A DNA stretch of 64,000 bases from Omphiscola glabra. Taxonomy: Eukaryota > Mollusca > Gastropoda > Lymnaeidae. Shown here piece after piece: positions 1 through 11,554 of the stretch; the first letter of the stretch is position 1, and every line of letters starts with the position of its first letter. The stretch lies in the NCBI GenBank assembly GCA_964017045.1, contig OZ024808.1, forward strand, positions 22,433,418 through 22,497,417. Direction: 5' to 3'. Position numbers and translations under genes: made by a program. Under the pieces are notes generated by a model, which was not told the DNA's origin, ran no database searches, and was given only the letters and a program-made list of their open reading frames with translations.

Positions 1-3000
1 GTTAGTATACCGTTTTCCGGTGGGATTTTCATCCCTATGGATACCAATTACGGTATGATCCCAATCCCGTCGGTATTCCGATCCCGGTGGTATCTCGATA
101 CCAGTGGGATAACGATAGCTGTCGGATCCCGATACCGATGGGTTACCGGTCTAAGCCTATTGATATTTATACATAACTTATATAAGGAAAAATTAAATGG
201 GGCCACAGGCCCCAGAGAAATGGATATTATAAGTTCAGTACACTTCGGTATTTGCATATGGATAATAAAGTGTATGTGTACTAAGTTTGTTCAAGATCTA
301 TCTATTCATGTAGGAGTATTTGTTGGTCATTTTATTTATATAGCTTATATAGGAAAAAACTACATTTTGGGCCCCCGGCCCCAAACGGAATGTCATAAAA
401 CGTCCATAACCCTTTAATAGATCTTTCCGGATAATGATGGATATATGTGCCAAATTTCGTCAAGATCCATCCATTATTCTAGGAGATTTAAGTCTATTGA
501 CCTATAGAACTTTCTGGAACATTCTAGATTAAATGTGTTATCCTCCTCGAACTGTATAAAAACTGTCTTTTCTGAGTAATTATTCTTCGAATACGAAAAG
601 TTATTCAACTAAATCCATTTCTATAACTATAGTACATATATGTTAAAAGAGGGGGGCCCCGGGGGCCCATTCCATAATTGTACCAAAAATTTTTAACAGA
701 TGGGGCCATATAAAAATCATTCAGCTAAGTTATGACGCTAAAATTTTTAATTTGTCCCAATAAAATCTATTCATAGATATAGCGTTTTAAAGTTATCGAA
801 CTTTCTGGAAAATTCTAGATTGGATATTATTAGTTTTACATCCAACAATATTTCAGTACGGACAGTGAAGTGTATTGCTACCACGCTTGGACTATATCCA
901 TCAATTCACATAGAAACTATAGTGTTGTCTAAGCCTATTGATATTTATATAGCTCATATAAGGAAAAATGAAACGGGGCCCCCGGCCCCAGAGGAATGGA
1001 TATTATGAGTTCAGTACCCTTCGGTACATAAATATGGATAATCAAGTGTACTTGTACTAAGGTTAGTCAAGATCCATCAATTCATATAGGAGAATTATAT
1101 CTATTGATATTTATATAGCTTATATAAGGAAAAATGAAATGGGGCCCCCGGCCCCAGAGGAATGGATATTATGAGTTCAGTACCCTTTAGTATTTGAGTA
1201 TGGATAATCAAGTAAATGTGTACTAAGTTTGGTCAAGATCCATCCATTCATGTAGGAGTATTAAGCCTATTGATATTTATATAGCTCATATAAGAAAAAA
1301 ACGAATTCGGGGCCCCCGGCCCCACACGAAATGTTATTAAAAGTTCTCAGCCCCTTAAGAGTTCCTTCTGGATAATGATGGATACATGTGCCAAGTTTGG
1401 TCAAGATCCATCAATCCGTTTAAAAGCCTTTGTGGAACAGACAAACAAACAAACAGATTTTCACTTTTATATATATACTAGCCGATATACCCGGCGTGGC
1501 CCTGGATTGCATTAGGACCCCGATCCCGGTGGCCTACAGATTCCGTTAGGATACTGTTCTCTTTGGGATCCCGTTTCATCTAGGGACCCTCCTTTCCAAT
1601 GTTATCCCATTTCCTGATTTGGTCGTGACATAGATTTAGCTTTTTAAAGATATCGAACTTTCTGGAAAATTCTAGATTGGATATTCTTAGTTTTAAATAC
1701 ACCGATATCTAAAAACTGACAGTGCAGTGTATTGCTACCACGTTAGGCCTATATCCATCAATTCACAAAAAAACTAAATTGTTGTCTAAGCCTATTGACC
1801 TATAGAACTTTCTGAAACCTTCTAGATTAAATGTATTATCCTCCCCGAACTGTGTAAAAACAGTCTTTTATTAGTAATAATTATTCTTCGAATACGAAAA
1901 ATTATACGACTAAATGAATTTCTATAACTGTAGTACATTTAAGTTAAAAAAGGGGCCCCGGGGGCCCATTCCATAATTGTACAGAATTAGTTTTGCCTGA
2001 GATGGGGCCCTATAATAATCATTCAGGTAAGTTATGAAGTTACAATTTTAAATTTGTCCCATTAAAATCTATTGAATAATGCCATAGATATAGCGTTTTA
2101 AAATTATTGAACTTTCTGGAAAATTCTAGATTGGATATTATTAGTTTTACATCCACCGTTATTTCAATACGGACTAAGAAGCGTAATGAACAAAGCTAGG
2201 CCTAGATCCATCAATTCACATATAACCTGTATTGTTGTCTAAGCCTATTGATATTTATATAGCTCATATAATGAAAAATGAAACCGGGCCCCCGGCCCCA
2301 TAGAAATGGATATTATAAGTTCATTACCTTTCGATATTTGAATATGGATAATCAAGTGTATGTGTACTAAGTTTGCCCCAGATCAATCTATTCATGAAGG
2401 AGTATTTGTTGTTAATTTTATTTATATAGCTCATATAGGAAAAAATGACAGTTTGGGCCCCCGGCCCCAAACGGAGTGTCATAAAAAGTCGATAACCCCG
2501 TCAGCGTTTTTTCCGAATAATGATGGATATATGTGCCAAATTTGATCAAGATCTATCCATCCATGTAGGAGTAATAAGCCTATTGACCTATAGAACTTTC
2601 TGGAACATTCTAGATTAAATGTATTATCCTCCTCGAACTGTGTAAAAACTGTCTTTTCTAAGTAATTATTCTTCGAATACGAAAAATTATACAACTAAAT
2701 GCATTTTTACAACTATATTACATTTAAGTTAAAAGATGGGCCCCGGGGGCCCATTCCATAATTGTACGAATTATATGTGCCTGAGATGGGGCCCTATAAA
2801 AATCATTCAGGTAAGTTATGAAGTTAAGATTTAAAATTTGTCCCATTAAAATCTATTGAATAATTCCATAGATATAGCGTTTTAAAGTTATCGAACTTTC
2901 TGGAACATTCTAGATTGGATATTCTTAGTTTTAAATCCACCGATATTTCAGTACGGACAGTGTATTGCTACCACGTTAGGCATATATCCATCAATTCACA

Positions 3001-3735
3001 TAGAAACTATAGTGTTGTCTAAGCCTATTGACAATTGATATTTATATAGCTTATATAAGGAAAAATGAAATGGGGCCCCCAGCCCCAGAGGAATGGATAT
3101 TATGAGTTCAGTACCCGGTAGTATTTGAGTATGGATAACCAAGTGTATGTGTACTAAGTTTGGTCAAGATCCATCCATTCATGTAGGAGTATTAGCCCTA
3201 TCGATATTTATATAGCTCATATAAGGAAAAATGAAATGGGGCCCCCAGCCCCAGAGGAATGGATATTATGAGTTCAGTACCCGGTAGTATTTGAGTATGG
3301 ATAACCAAGTGTATGTGTACTAAGTTTGGTCAAGATCCATCCATTCATGTAGGAGTATTAGCCCTATCGATATTTATATAGCTCATATAAGGAAAAATGA
3401 AATGGGGCCCCCGGCCCCAGAGGAATGGATATTATGAGTTTAGTACCCTTTAGTATTTGAGTATGGATAATCAAGTAAATGTGTACTAAGTTTGGTCAAG
3501 ATCCATCCATTCATGTAGGAGTATTAAGCCTATTGATTTTTATATAGCTCATATAAGAAAAAAACGAATTCGGGGCCCCCGGCCCCACACGAAATGTTAT
3601 TAAAAGTTCTCGACCCCTTAAGAGTTCCTTCTGGATAACCATGGATATATGTGCCAAGTTTGGTCAAGATCCATCAATCCGTGTAAAAGCCTTTGTGGAA
3701 CAGACAAACAAACAAATTTTCACTTTTATATATAT
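1..3735. repeat. Complex repeat block built on a 166-bp unit
   Basis: The stretch is made of related modules rather than genes. One module carries a GGGGCCCCCGGCCCC-like core followed by a conserved 'gaatggatattatgagttcag' type segment. It recurs at exactly 166-bp spacing near 968/1134 and near 3065/3231/3397, and less regularly elsewhere. A second module (around 820, 1675, 2135 and 2915) contains a conserved 'ctttctggaa' stretch. Two modules end with AAACA repeats and a TATATA tract (near 1450 and 3715), which resembles the tail of a non-autonomous element. Short open frames here are not conserved between copies and are not genes. The element class is not recognised. Confidence 0.75.
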
Positions 3736-3740
3736 ATATG

Positions 3741-4447
3741 ATAATGGATCTGTTATGTCTGATTGTTGGATGAACTGACGGATCTGTTATGTCTGAATGT
3801 TGGATGAACTGACGGATCTTTTATGTCTGAATGTTGGATGAACTGACGGATCTGTTATGTCTGAATGTTGGATGAACTGGCATATGTTATGTCTGAATGT
3901 TTGATGAACTGACGGATCTGTTATGTATGATTGTTGGATGAACTGACGGATCTGTTATGTCTGATTGTTGGATGAACTGACAGGTCTGTTATGTCTGATT
4001 GTTGGATGAACTGACGGATCTGTTATGTCTGAATGTTGGATGAACTGACGGATCTGTTATGTCTGATTGTTGGATGAACTGACGGTCTGTTATGTCTGAT
4101 TGTTGGATGAACTGACGGATCTGTTATGTCTGAATGTTGGATGAACTGACGGATCTGTTATGTCTGAATGTTGGATGAACTGACGGATCTGTTATGTCTG
4201 ATTGTTTGATGAACTGACGGATCTGTTATGTCTGATTGTTGGATGAACTGACGGATCTGTTTTGTCTGATTGTTGGATGAACTGACGGATCTGTTATGTC
4301 TGATAGTTGGATGAACTGACGGATCTGTTATGTCTGAATGTTGGATGAACTGACGGATCTGTTATGTCTGATTGTTGGATGAACTGACGGATCTTTTATG
4401 TCTGACTGTTGGATGAACTGACGATCTGTTATGTCTGGATGTTAAAT
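3741..4447. repeat. 34-bp minisatellite, about 21 copies
   Basis: A 34-bp unit beginning GATCTGTTATGTCTGAT is repeated head to tail with scattered substitutions and a few one- to three-base deletions. It directly follows the AT-rich tail of the preceding repeat block. No coding potential is seen. Confidence 0.95.
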
Positions 4448-5600
4448 GAACTTTATTTTCACCTGACGGCCATGTAAATGCTGCCTGGCTATGATACATG
4501 TTAGACCACTCGACTTAAATGTGACACAAGTTGGAATAAAAAATGTGAGAATCTCTGACTGGAAGAGACCAGGTTCAAACTGGTGACGTTTGTTTGACGC
4601 CAGCAACATAACATGTCAGAAATATTTCTATTTAATTTTTTTTTTATTTACTTGATTTACGATCAGGTCAGCTGAACCTTCGCAATATCACAATGACAAA
4701 TATTGATTACTGAATTGAAATTTATTTAAAATACGCCTATGGTATAGTATTGGGGCTTGGTTGGTGGTTTGGGGGGGGGGGTGCTGGGGGTTTGTGTGGG
4801 GTGGTGGTAGGGGGGTTGTGCTTAACTGTGGAACGACGTGTTCCTAACTGTTCCCATGTGAATGGATATTTACACATACTAAACGGGGGTATGAATGCTT
4901 CTGTACACACAAAAGACTTTAGTACACATGAAGTGCCAAACAGTTCTTCGTGTACATTGAAATAACTAATAGTACATGAAAAATATATCTAGTGAACATT
5001 TCGTCAGTTACTTAATTTATAATTTTGGCACAGGATTTGGATTCCCCCCCCCCCCCCCAATAAAAACTATGTAAGCACTTAATCTTCCATGAATAGTTTC
5101 GGACAAGCCGCACAATCTTGCGTTTTACCTCAGCCAGAGTGACGAGTGCGTGGACGAGCTTCATAACGGTTGGCACGGCCAGTGTCATCTAACTGCATCT
5201 AGGAACTATATAGAGCCAATGCAGGGTCGAATTTAGACTTGCTGTGGCCCTGAGCTATACAAAGTACAGAGCCCCCCCCTCTTACCGTTCGAAATTATAT
5301 GAGGTGGTCAAAGATAAATTAAAAATAAATAGCTGACATATCGGGAGGCCCTAAGCTGTAGCTTATTTAGCGTCTACGTAACTCCGGCACTGGGCTAATG
5401 GTAGTTATACGTTGAAAGCAGGACAAAGCTATACTATATTATGGAAAGCGCTATCTGTTTTAATGTCACATACAATTATTATTGTATTATTTGTATTCAC
5501 GGTCACAGTTAAGTCTCGGATGAGTCTAATTTTCTGTTCGTACATTGTTTTTTTTGGCTTTTAAATTCTGACGTCATTTCACGGAGTCGGAAACATCAAT
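4448..5600. other. Non-coding stretch with poly-G and poly-C runs
   Basis: No gene is supported. There is a G-run near 4770 and a C-run near 5046. The segment 5220-5400 resembles a degraded MITE of the 'GGCCCTGAGCTA' type common in this window. A small open frame across the G-rich part is low-complexity. Confidence 0.5.
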
Positions 5601-5619
5601 GTATTCCATTCTTATCTCT

Positions 5620-5760
5620 CAACCACACACACACACACACACATAAAATTATATATATATATATATATATAAATACACACACACGCGCGCACACGCACAC
5701 ACACATACATACATATATACGCACACACTAACAAACCAACACACATACATATATACTTGC
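5620..5760. repeat. CA/TA microsatellite cluster
   Basis: A compound dinucleotide tract of (CA)n, (TA)n and (CA/CG)n with interruptions. Confidence 0.95.
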
Positions 5761-7490
5761 AAATGGACTAAAAAATCTACTTCCGCAAAAACAAATTTAA
5801 CAGTCCATTCATTTGTCTTCATAATCTTGAGCGCAAATCAAGGTAAATTCGACAATGCCTACAACCACTGGCGCGTACATACATAACATGACTGTCATGA
5901 AGGACAAACGGAATGGGCTTTGTGCCCATAGCCATTGATATACATATACATATATATCAACCTCTGCTTCAGCGAGAACTGCTTTATTCAATAAAATCAA
6001 TAACCGATATCACGGATCATAATCACAGGATTGCCTTAACGAATGGTTGTTATCGATTTTTGTATTCATTAGCGTATAGGTTTGTGTAAATAGTGTGGTT
6101 TTGGCAAGCAGCACTTTAGATTAAGGAACAAGAATTGTGATAACTTTGTAAACTGTGCCAAGTATAGATTAACATGTTTTTGTTCAATGTGCTATTTTGT
6201 AAATATATTTTTATACCTAAATTAATATAGAAAAAAGTCAAAATTTTCATTAAATCTAATTAGCAATGTATGATTACATTATTACCTATACTTCCGGCCC
6301 AATGTAATGTCTGATGTGAGTACATGCAGTCTCGTGCAAGCACATGCGGTCAAATTAGCAGTCTCGTGCAAGCGCATGCGGTCATAGGATAATTCTGATG
6401 CGAGTAATTCTAAGAAAGATTCGAATTTATGATGCCGTAGTGAAAGGCAATATTTTAAATGTGAAATACCTGGAAAAAAATAATCTCCCACTTTTATCCT
6501 AAGCGTCTGATTTCCCAAAGGGCCAACATTGGCCATGGCCTGGTGCGCACCAGTAAGTTGGGGAAAGGGGGGGGGGGCTTATATTCAGGAGAAATAACAA
6601 CCAAATATTTGCACATTCTTCAGAATTACCTTTTTAAATTGTCGATATAAAATATGTAGATTTAAATTACAAATAAAGTATGGTACATAGATTTTAAAGT
6701 TTGTCTTAAGTAATTATGTTAAAAAATAAACTATTATATATCAATCATATATCAATTTGGAAAGTTATAAATACACTTTTTTACCCAAAAAATAGTTGGT
6801 GAGGGGGGCATAACTATGTGCAGAAATGTATCAATCTGGCGCTGTTTATCCTGTCTATCAAACTATTACGAAGCTCATTTAAACTTTCCATGGTAGATCA
6901 GTGCGTCGCTACACACTAGTGTGTCTATCGTATACATTGCAATGATTATACTAAATGATTAACCTGGAATAAAGACAAAATGTCTATAAAAAAACTTTAA
7001 TTTATATTATATTAAACTTACCTTTAAAAAAATTAAAATGTCATAATACACTGTTTAGAAAAATCACAATAATTATGTTTATTATGCATACAAATGAAGG
7101 TCCGCTTGTTTGAACTGTTCAACTGGTGTGTACGTACAGCTGGAGAAAAAACAGGTCCGACTAATGTTGCCGTGCCGTGCCGTGCCGTGCGATATCCGTG
7201 GCGTTGACCAATTAAACAACTTATCGATCTGTCACAGACGCCTTGAGGTAAGGGTTACTGTAGGCCGTCTAGACGTCGGAAGCACTTAAAAAAACTACAT
7301 GGCTGACTTGGCAATGATTGGCTACAGAGGATCTCAATCTGGAGTTGTCGGTCGCTCCCAATAGTTTATTAAGGACAGAGCCCTATCCCCCCCCCCCCCC
7401 CATTTATTTTTCGATTCTTCATAGTCAAAATTTATAAGAATCTTTTTTAATGAATTTTATTAGCCTTTTTACGTGGATATTTAACAATTA
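5761..7490. other. AT-rich stretch without a recognisable gene
   Basis: Both strands give only short frames without recognisable domains. A 37-bp direct repeat with GTGCAAGC cores lies at 6325-6385, a short CCGTG tandem at about 7170-7190, and a C-run at 7387. Confidence 0.5.
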
Positions 7491-7495
7491 TATAC

Positions 7496-8062
7496 ACCGA
7501 TTTCTCACCGAAGGTCTCTGTACACCGATTTCTCACAGAAGGTCTCTGTACACCGATTTCTCACAGAAGGTCTCTGTACACCGATTTCTCACAGAAGGTC
7601 TCTGTACACCGATTTCTCACCGAAGGTCTCTGTACACCGATTTCTCACAGAAGGTCTCTGTACACCGATTTCTCACCGAAGGTCTCTGTACACCGATTTC
7701 TCACAGAAGGTCTCTGTACACCGATTTCTCACAGAAGGTCTCTGTACACCGATTTCTCACCGAAGGTCTCTGTACACCGATTTCTCACAGAAGGTCTCTG
7801 TACACCGATTTCTCACCGAAGGTCTCTGTACACCGATTTCTCACAGAAGGTCTCTGTACACCGATTTCTCACAGAAGGTCTCTGTACACCGATTTCTCAC
7901 CGAAGGTCTCTGTACACCGATTTCTCACCGAAGGTCTCTGTACACCGATTTCTCACAGAAGGTCTCTGTACACCGATTTCTTACAGAAGGTCTCTGTAAA
8001 CAGATTTCTCACAGAAGGTGTCTGCACGCCGAATTGTCACCGAAGGTCGCTGTACTCAGGTG
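7496..8062. repeat. 28-bp minisatellite with a higher-order pattern, about 20 copies
   Basis: The unit contains CACCGATTTCTCACAGAAGG. Two variants, ACCGAAGG and ACAGAAGG, alternate. From about 7618 to 7897 the variant order is a five-unit block (140 bp) repeated twice. Because 28 is not a multiple of 3, a frame through the array cycles every 84 bp, giving an apparent 233-residue open frame that I regard as an artefact. Confidence 0.95.
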
Positions 8063-8507
8063 GCCTCGATGCACCGAAGTTTTCCGAACAGATAATACCA
8101 ATGCACAAAAGCTTTCTGTGCAAGGAAAATATCAATGGATATATTTGCTGAATGCATTGGGGGCTTCCTTGAACAGAATAACTTAATGCAAAGAAGGACT
8201 CAATCCACCAGGGCCGTGCCGAAGAGCAGCGGCTCACGGCGCGGCACGAAAATGGTGTCCACCAATATATATATATATATATATATGAAAAACAAGGGCC
8301 AGCGGGGGGGGGGGGACTAGAAAAAATACGAATTTTCCGCCCCTTGTCTTTGTGAAGTACCTAGAATATTAACGTTGGATTCTCTATAAGATTATTAGGC
8401 ATATCTAAAGATTATTAGGCGCCTCGTGATTTGGCGGCCGGCGCGAGTGCCCCATTACCCACCCCAATTCCCCATTCGCACGGCCTTGCAATGCATGTAA
8501 AGTATCA

Positions 8508-8625
8508 AGGCTCATAAACCCTTAATGACAGTGACATTGGCCTTCATAAACCCTTAATGACATTGACATTGGCCTTCATAAACCCTTAATGACAGTGACA
8601 TTGGCCTTCATAAACCCTAATGACA
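8508..8625. repeat. 32-bp tandem repeat, about 3.6 copies
   Basis: The unit contains CATAAACCCTTAATGACA and is followed directly by a different, 25-bp array. Confidence 0.9.
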
Positions 8626-8815
8626 TTTCATTACAGATTAAATGTTGACATTTCATTACAGATTAAATGTTGACTTGTCATTACAGATTAAATGTTGACT
8701 TGTCATTACAGATTAAATGTTGACTTGTCATTACAGATTAAATGTTGACTTGTCATTACAGATTAAATGTTGACATTTCATTACAGATTAAATGTTGACA
8801 TTTCATTACAGACTA
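8626..8815. repeat. 25-bp tandem repeat, about 7 copies
   Basis: The unit contains CATTACAGATTAAATGTTGA, with TTTCATT and TTGTCATT variants. It ends about 30 bp before the retrotransposon LTR. Confidence 0.9.
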
Positions 8816-8846
8816 GCAATTTTTTTAAATGTGCTTTGTGTCATAT

Positions 8847-9081
8847 TGTAGAGAACCTGGTTCGTCTCTGCTCTCTATTTAATCTGCAACCTTGTTCACT
8901 CTGTCTCGTGTGCACCAATATGACAACTCAATGATCGTTATAGTCTTTGAACATTTATTTGTCTTATCCTTTGCTTCACTTTCTCTCGCTCTCTCTGTCG
9001 TACTTAACTCCGACTGTCACGGTCCCTCTCTACTCCCGTCTGGACACTACCTACACAGACTACAGGTCTGGACACGCCACA
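8847..9081 (-). repeat. 3' LTR (235 bp, internally deleted)
   Basis: This matches the outer parts of the 469-bp partner LTR nearly base for base. It lacks a block of about 235 bp between two GTCTG copies and has an extra 12 bp near 8920. On the minus strand it is preceded by a purine-rich tract (about 9082-9098), the expected plus-strand priming site. Confidence 0.88.
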
Positions 9082-9647
9082 ATACCCCCAACCAACAAAA
9101 CAATGTCGTCCCGACATTACGTAACATCCTCACTATTATTACGGGTGACTGATCTCTAAATGGCTTTAAGTGACTTAGACCTTTAGCGTTAAATTAGAAC
9201 AGTACAAAGTAATGTACGCTACGTCATCCCATTTATGGTCTCCTAACGGTTCTGGTCAAGGTCAAATTGGGTCACAGTCGGAGCATTTTTACATTCACAC
9301 AATCAGACAATTATGGTAGAACAAGGAATAATACAAAACTTTGAAAACCAACGGAAAGTAAAACACCTAGAAAATACATTAACAGGCAGTAGCACACCAC
9401 ACAAAGTCAAACACTAAATTATCCATCTAATCAAAAATCATAATGAAAACATGTCAAGTATAATGTCAGAACCGACTAATGTTCCAATGCAAGAAAAATA
9501 AGTGTTATTTACAAAAACGCCTTAAACTAATTCAAATTGATCCATCAACTTTATGTGTGTGGAGAAAAATACAATAACATGAATTCACTATCAATCTATG
9601 TGGAAAAGAAGAATGATATACCATAAAATGAAATGTCCCCGAACACA

Positions 9648-10646
9648 TTAAACTTCTTGCAGAACTCGTGGAAGCTCCGGGGTGGTTCCTATCAAATTGT
9701 CTCTTAGGCAAACTGTTTGTAACTTTAAAATCCAGTCTGGTGGATCATTGTCATAATGCTTCATCCTATTGTGGCCTTCATGATGAATAATTTTGCATGT
9801 CATTCTTCCCTCTCCTTGAATCTCGAATAAATTATTACGTAGCTGTCGACTGATGACACGAGGACCGAACCACTTATTAATTGTGCTCAACTTCTGATTT
9901 CGACTCACTTTGTTTGTTGAGTCTGAAAACTGGACTACGTCACCCACGTTGAAAGGGCGCACTACTGCTCGAGCGTCGGTGTCACTTTTCTGTCGTTTCA
10001 CTGGTCCATCTGGAATTTCCTCCCTTTTCTCCCACTTAGAATTTACCTCACCACACAACTGGATTGAATTATTACCCACATTCCTGAGCTTCGTCGATGG
10101 GATCTCAGGACGGGGTAACACGTTATCCTGGACAGGAGCCATGCTTGTCCACTGGCTTTTACCTGGACGCTGTCTTTTGTTGTGTGTAGTGACCATGTTC
10201 ACTCTCACACTGAATGGTGCTGAGAACTGGGGACGTTTGGACGCACTAAAATACCTTTGATCTGGCGTATTCTTTGCACTCGGATATTTAGCCACAATCG
10301 GCACATTGTGAGAATCCAAGCTCAGACCTTTGCTGACTGAGAAAGAAAAATTGTAATGACTCAAAAAGTCAAAACCCAGGTAACCGTCTTCTGCTATATC
10401 TGCCACATACACTGTCCAGGGATACACTTCATCTCCAATCAATAATTTAACGTCACTCACCCCACAAAGATTCACTGGTGCTCCAGTTGCTGTCTGTAGA
10501 TTCACGGGTGAGAAATGGTGATGAATCTTAGGTCGCTGATGTCGTGGAATTTCAAAAAATCGTTTTCTCGAAATAACGGTCACCGCCGCACCCGTGTCCA
10601 TTAGAAATTCTGTCCTAACACCACACACTTTCACAGGCACGAACAC
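9648..10646 (-). CDS. Retrotransposon aspartic protease plus integrase C-terminal-like tail
   Basis: This is the downstream half of the Gag-Pol frame, 332 residues from 10,646 to the stop. Residues 14-22 carry the retropepsin active-site signature with D-T-G. The following 70 residues fit a single-lobe retroviral-type protease. The last ~110 residues contain a 'VGDVVQF ... KWFGPRVISRQL' pattern typical of the SH3-like C-terminal domain of Ty3/mag-type integrases. No YxDD reverse transcriptase box and no integrase D,D-35-E core lie between. It is in the same frame as Gag, separated by one TGA and 39 open codons, so the listed start (a GTG) is only the next possible initiator and probably not a real one. 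Expression would presumably be as a Gag fusion. Confidence 0.8.
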   Translation of the reverse strand: MFVPVKVCGVRTEFLMDTGAAVTVISRKRFFEIPRHQRPKIHHHFSPVNLQTATGAPVNLCGVSDVKLLIGDEVYPWTVYVADIAEDGYLGFDFLSHYNFSFSVSKGLSLDSHNVPIVAKYPSAKNTPDQRYFSASKRPQFSAPFSVRVNMVTTHNKRQRPGKSQWTSMAPVQDNVLPRPEIPSTKLRNVGNNSIQLCGEVNSKWEKREEIPDGPVKRQKSDTDARAVVRPFNVGDVVQFSDSTNKVSRNQKLSTINKWFGPRVISRQLRNNLFEIQGEGRMTCKIIHHEGHNRMKHYDNDPPDWILKLQTVCLRDNLIGTTPELPRVLQEV

Positions 10647-10763
10647 AGCACTAGGACGAATGTTTTGACCATTTGATGAAATGTGGTTTAGTTTCAGCCG
10701 ATCAGTAATTTCTCCTCCTTTCCTCCTGTTTGGACAATTAAGGCCAATATGACCGATTCGGTC

Positions 10764-11489
10764 TCACACGAAACACCTGGGTTCCGCCCTCCGAACACCT
10801 CCCGTTTCTCTTGCCGACTGGTTGACTGACTCCCTCTGCCATGTGATGAATGCTCTAAAGTCCTGTCTCAGGCCACTTATTTCCCTTGTCAAGTGGTCGG
10901 TACCCATTGACGCCACTTGCTGTCCAGGTACACACACATTGTCCCTGAGATTTATTATCTGGTCAAGGGCAGCTCTCGCCTTGTCTACTGTGGGAGGAAC
11001 TGACATAGTGCCAACTTGTGTCACCATAGACTGGTCAGGCAGTCCACGAAGAAACTGTTTGAACCCAATGGCATCTCGTGTAGCCTGGTCTGCCGTTGGA
11101 AAACTTTTCGCTACCAATTTCTTGATGTCAGTAGCATACTCTGTACTAGTCTCGGATTTCAGAAATGTGCGTTTTTCCAAAACATTTTGGAAAAATGCTG
11201 GCGTTCTGTGGTCTCTGAATCGATTCGCCAGGGCATCTTTAAATTCAACGTACGTCTCTCTCTCAGCTTCACCTAACTCACTGAAAGCAAATTCAGCCGC
11301 AGCGTCTTTCAATGCAAAGCTGAGATAAAAGAGTTTCTCTTCTTCACTCCACTTGAAAAAATTCGCAGACATTTCGAACTGGATGATGAACGTGTGCCAT
11401 GTTGAAGTGCCACTGTATGTCGGGAGGTTGTTTAAGTACTGTGAATTCATTGTTCTTGATGTAGTTGTTCCGCTCCTTGTACTTTTCAT
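10764..11489 (-). CDS. Retrotransposon Gag-like protein
   Basis: A 241-codon frame starts at a true ATG (11,487-11,489) about 65 bp inside the 5' LTR. It has the retrotrans_gag layout of an alpha-helical capsid-like region, with 'FEMSANFFKWSEEEK' near residue 40 and 'FRGLPDQ'-type sequence around 170. Downstream is an Arg/Gln-rich segment. The frame stops exactly inside the CCHC zinc knuckle: the first zinc-binding Cys is present, the second Cys position is TGA, and the His and last Cys follow in the same frame beyond the stop. Gag would therefore lack a working knuckle unless the stop is read through. Confidence 0.8.
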   Translation of the reverse strand: MKSTRSGTTTSRTMNSQYLNNLPTYSGTSTWHTFIIQFEMSANFFKWSEEEKLFYLSFALKDAAAEFAFSELGEAERETYVEFKDALANRFRDHRTPAFFQNVLEKRTFLKSETSTEYATDIKKLVAKSFPTADQATRDAIGFKQFLRGLPDQSMVTQVGTMSVPPTVDKARAALDQIINLRDNVCVPGQQVASMGTDHLTREISGLRQDFRAFITWQRESVNQSARETGGVRRAEPRCFV

Positions 11490-11534
11490 CTCAGGCTAAA
11501 AATTGTGTCTCTTCGGAGTCGTTGCAAGGTTTAG

Positions 11535-11553
11535 AATCCCACCGCTGCCACCA
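11535..11553 (-). promoter_or_regulatory. Candidate primer-binding site
   Basis: Starting one base inside the 5' LTR on the minus strand is TGGTGGCAGCGGTGGGATT. It begins with the TGG complementary to a tRNA CCA end and lies where a retrotransposon primer-binding site belongs. The tRNA is not established; a Leu-type primer is a guess. Confidence 0.5.
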
Positions 11554-11554
11554 T

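Noticed and set aside
7450..8151. A 233-codon repetitive frame
   Set aside because: It is the 28-bp array; period-84 translation with no codon bias.
10822..11328. Plus-strand frames antisense to Gag
   Set aside because: Shadows of the minus-strand retrotransposon coding sequence.
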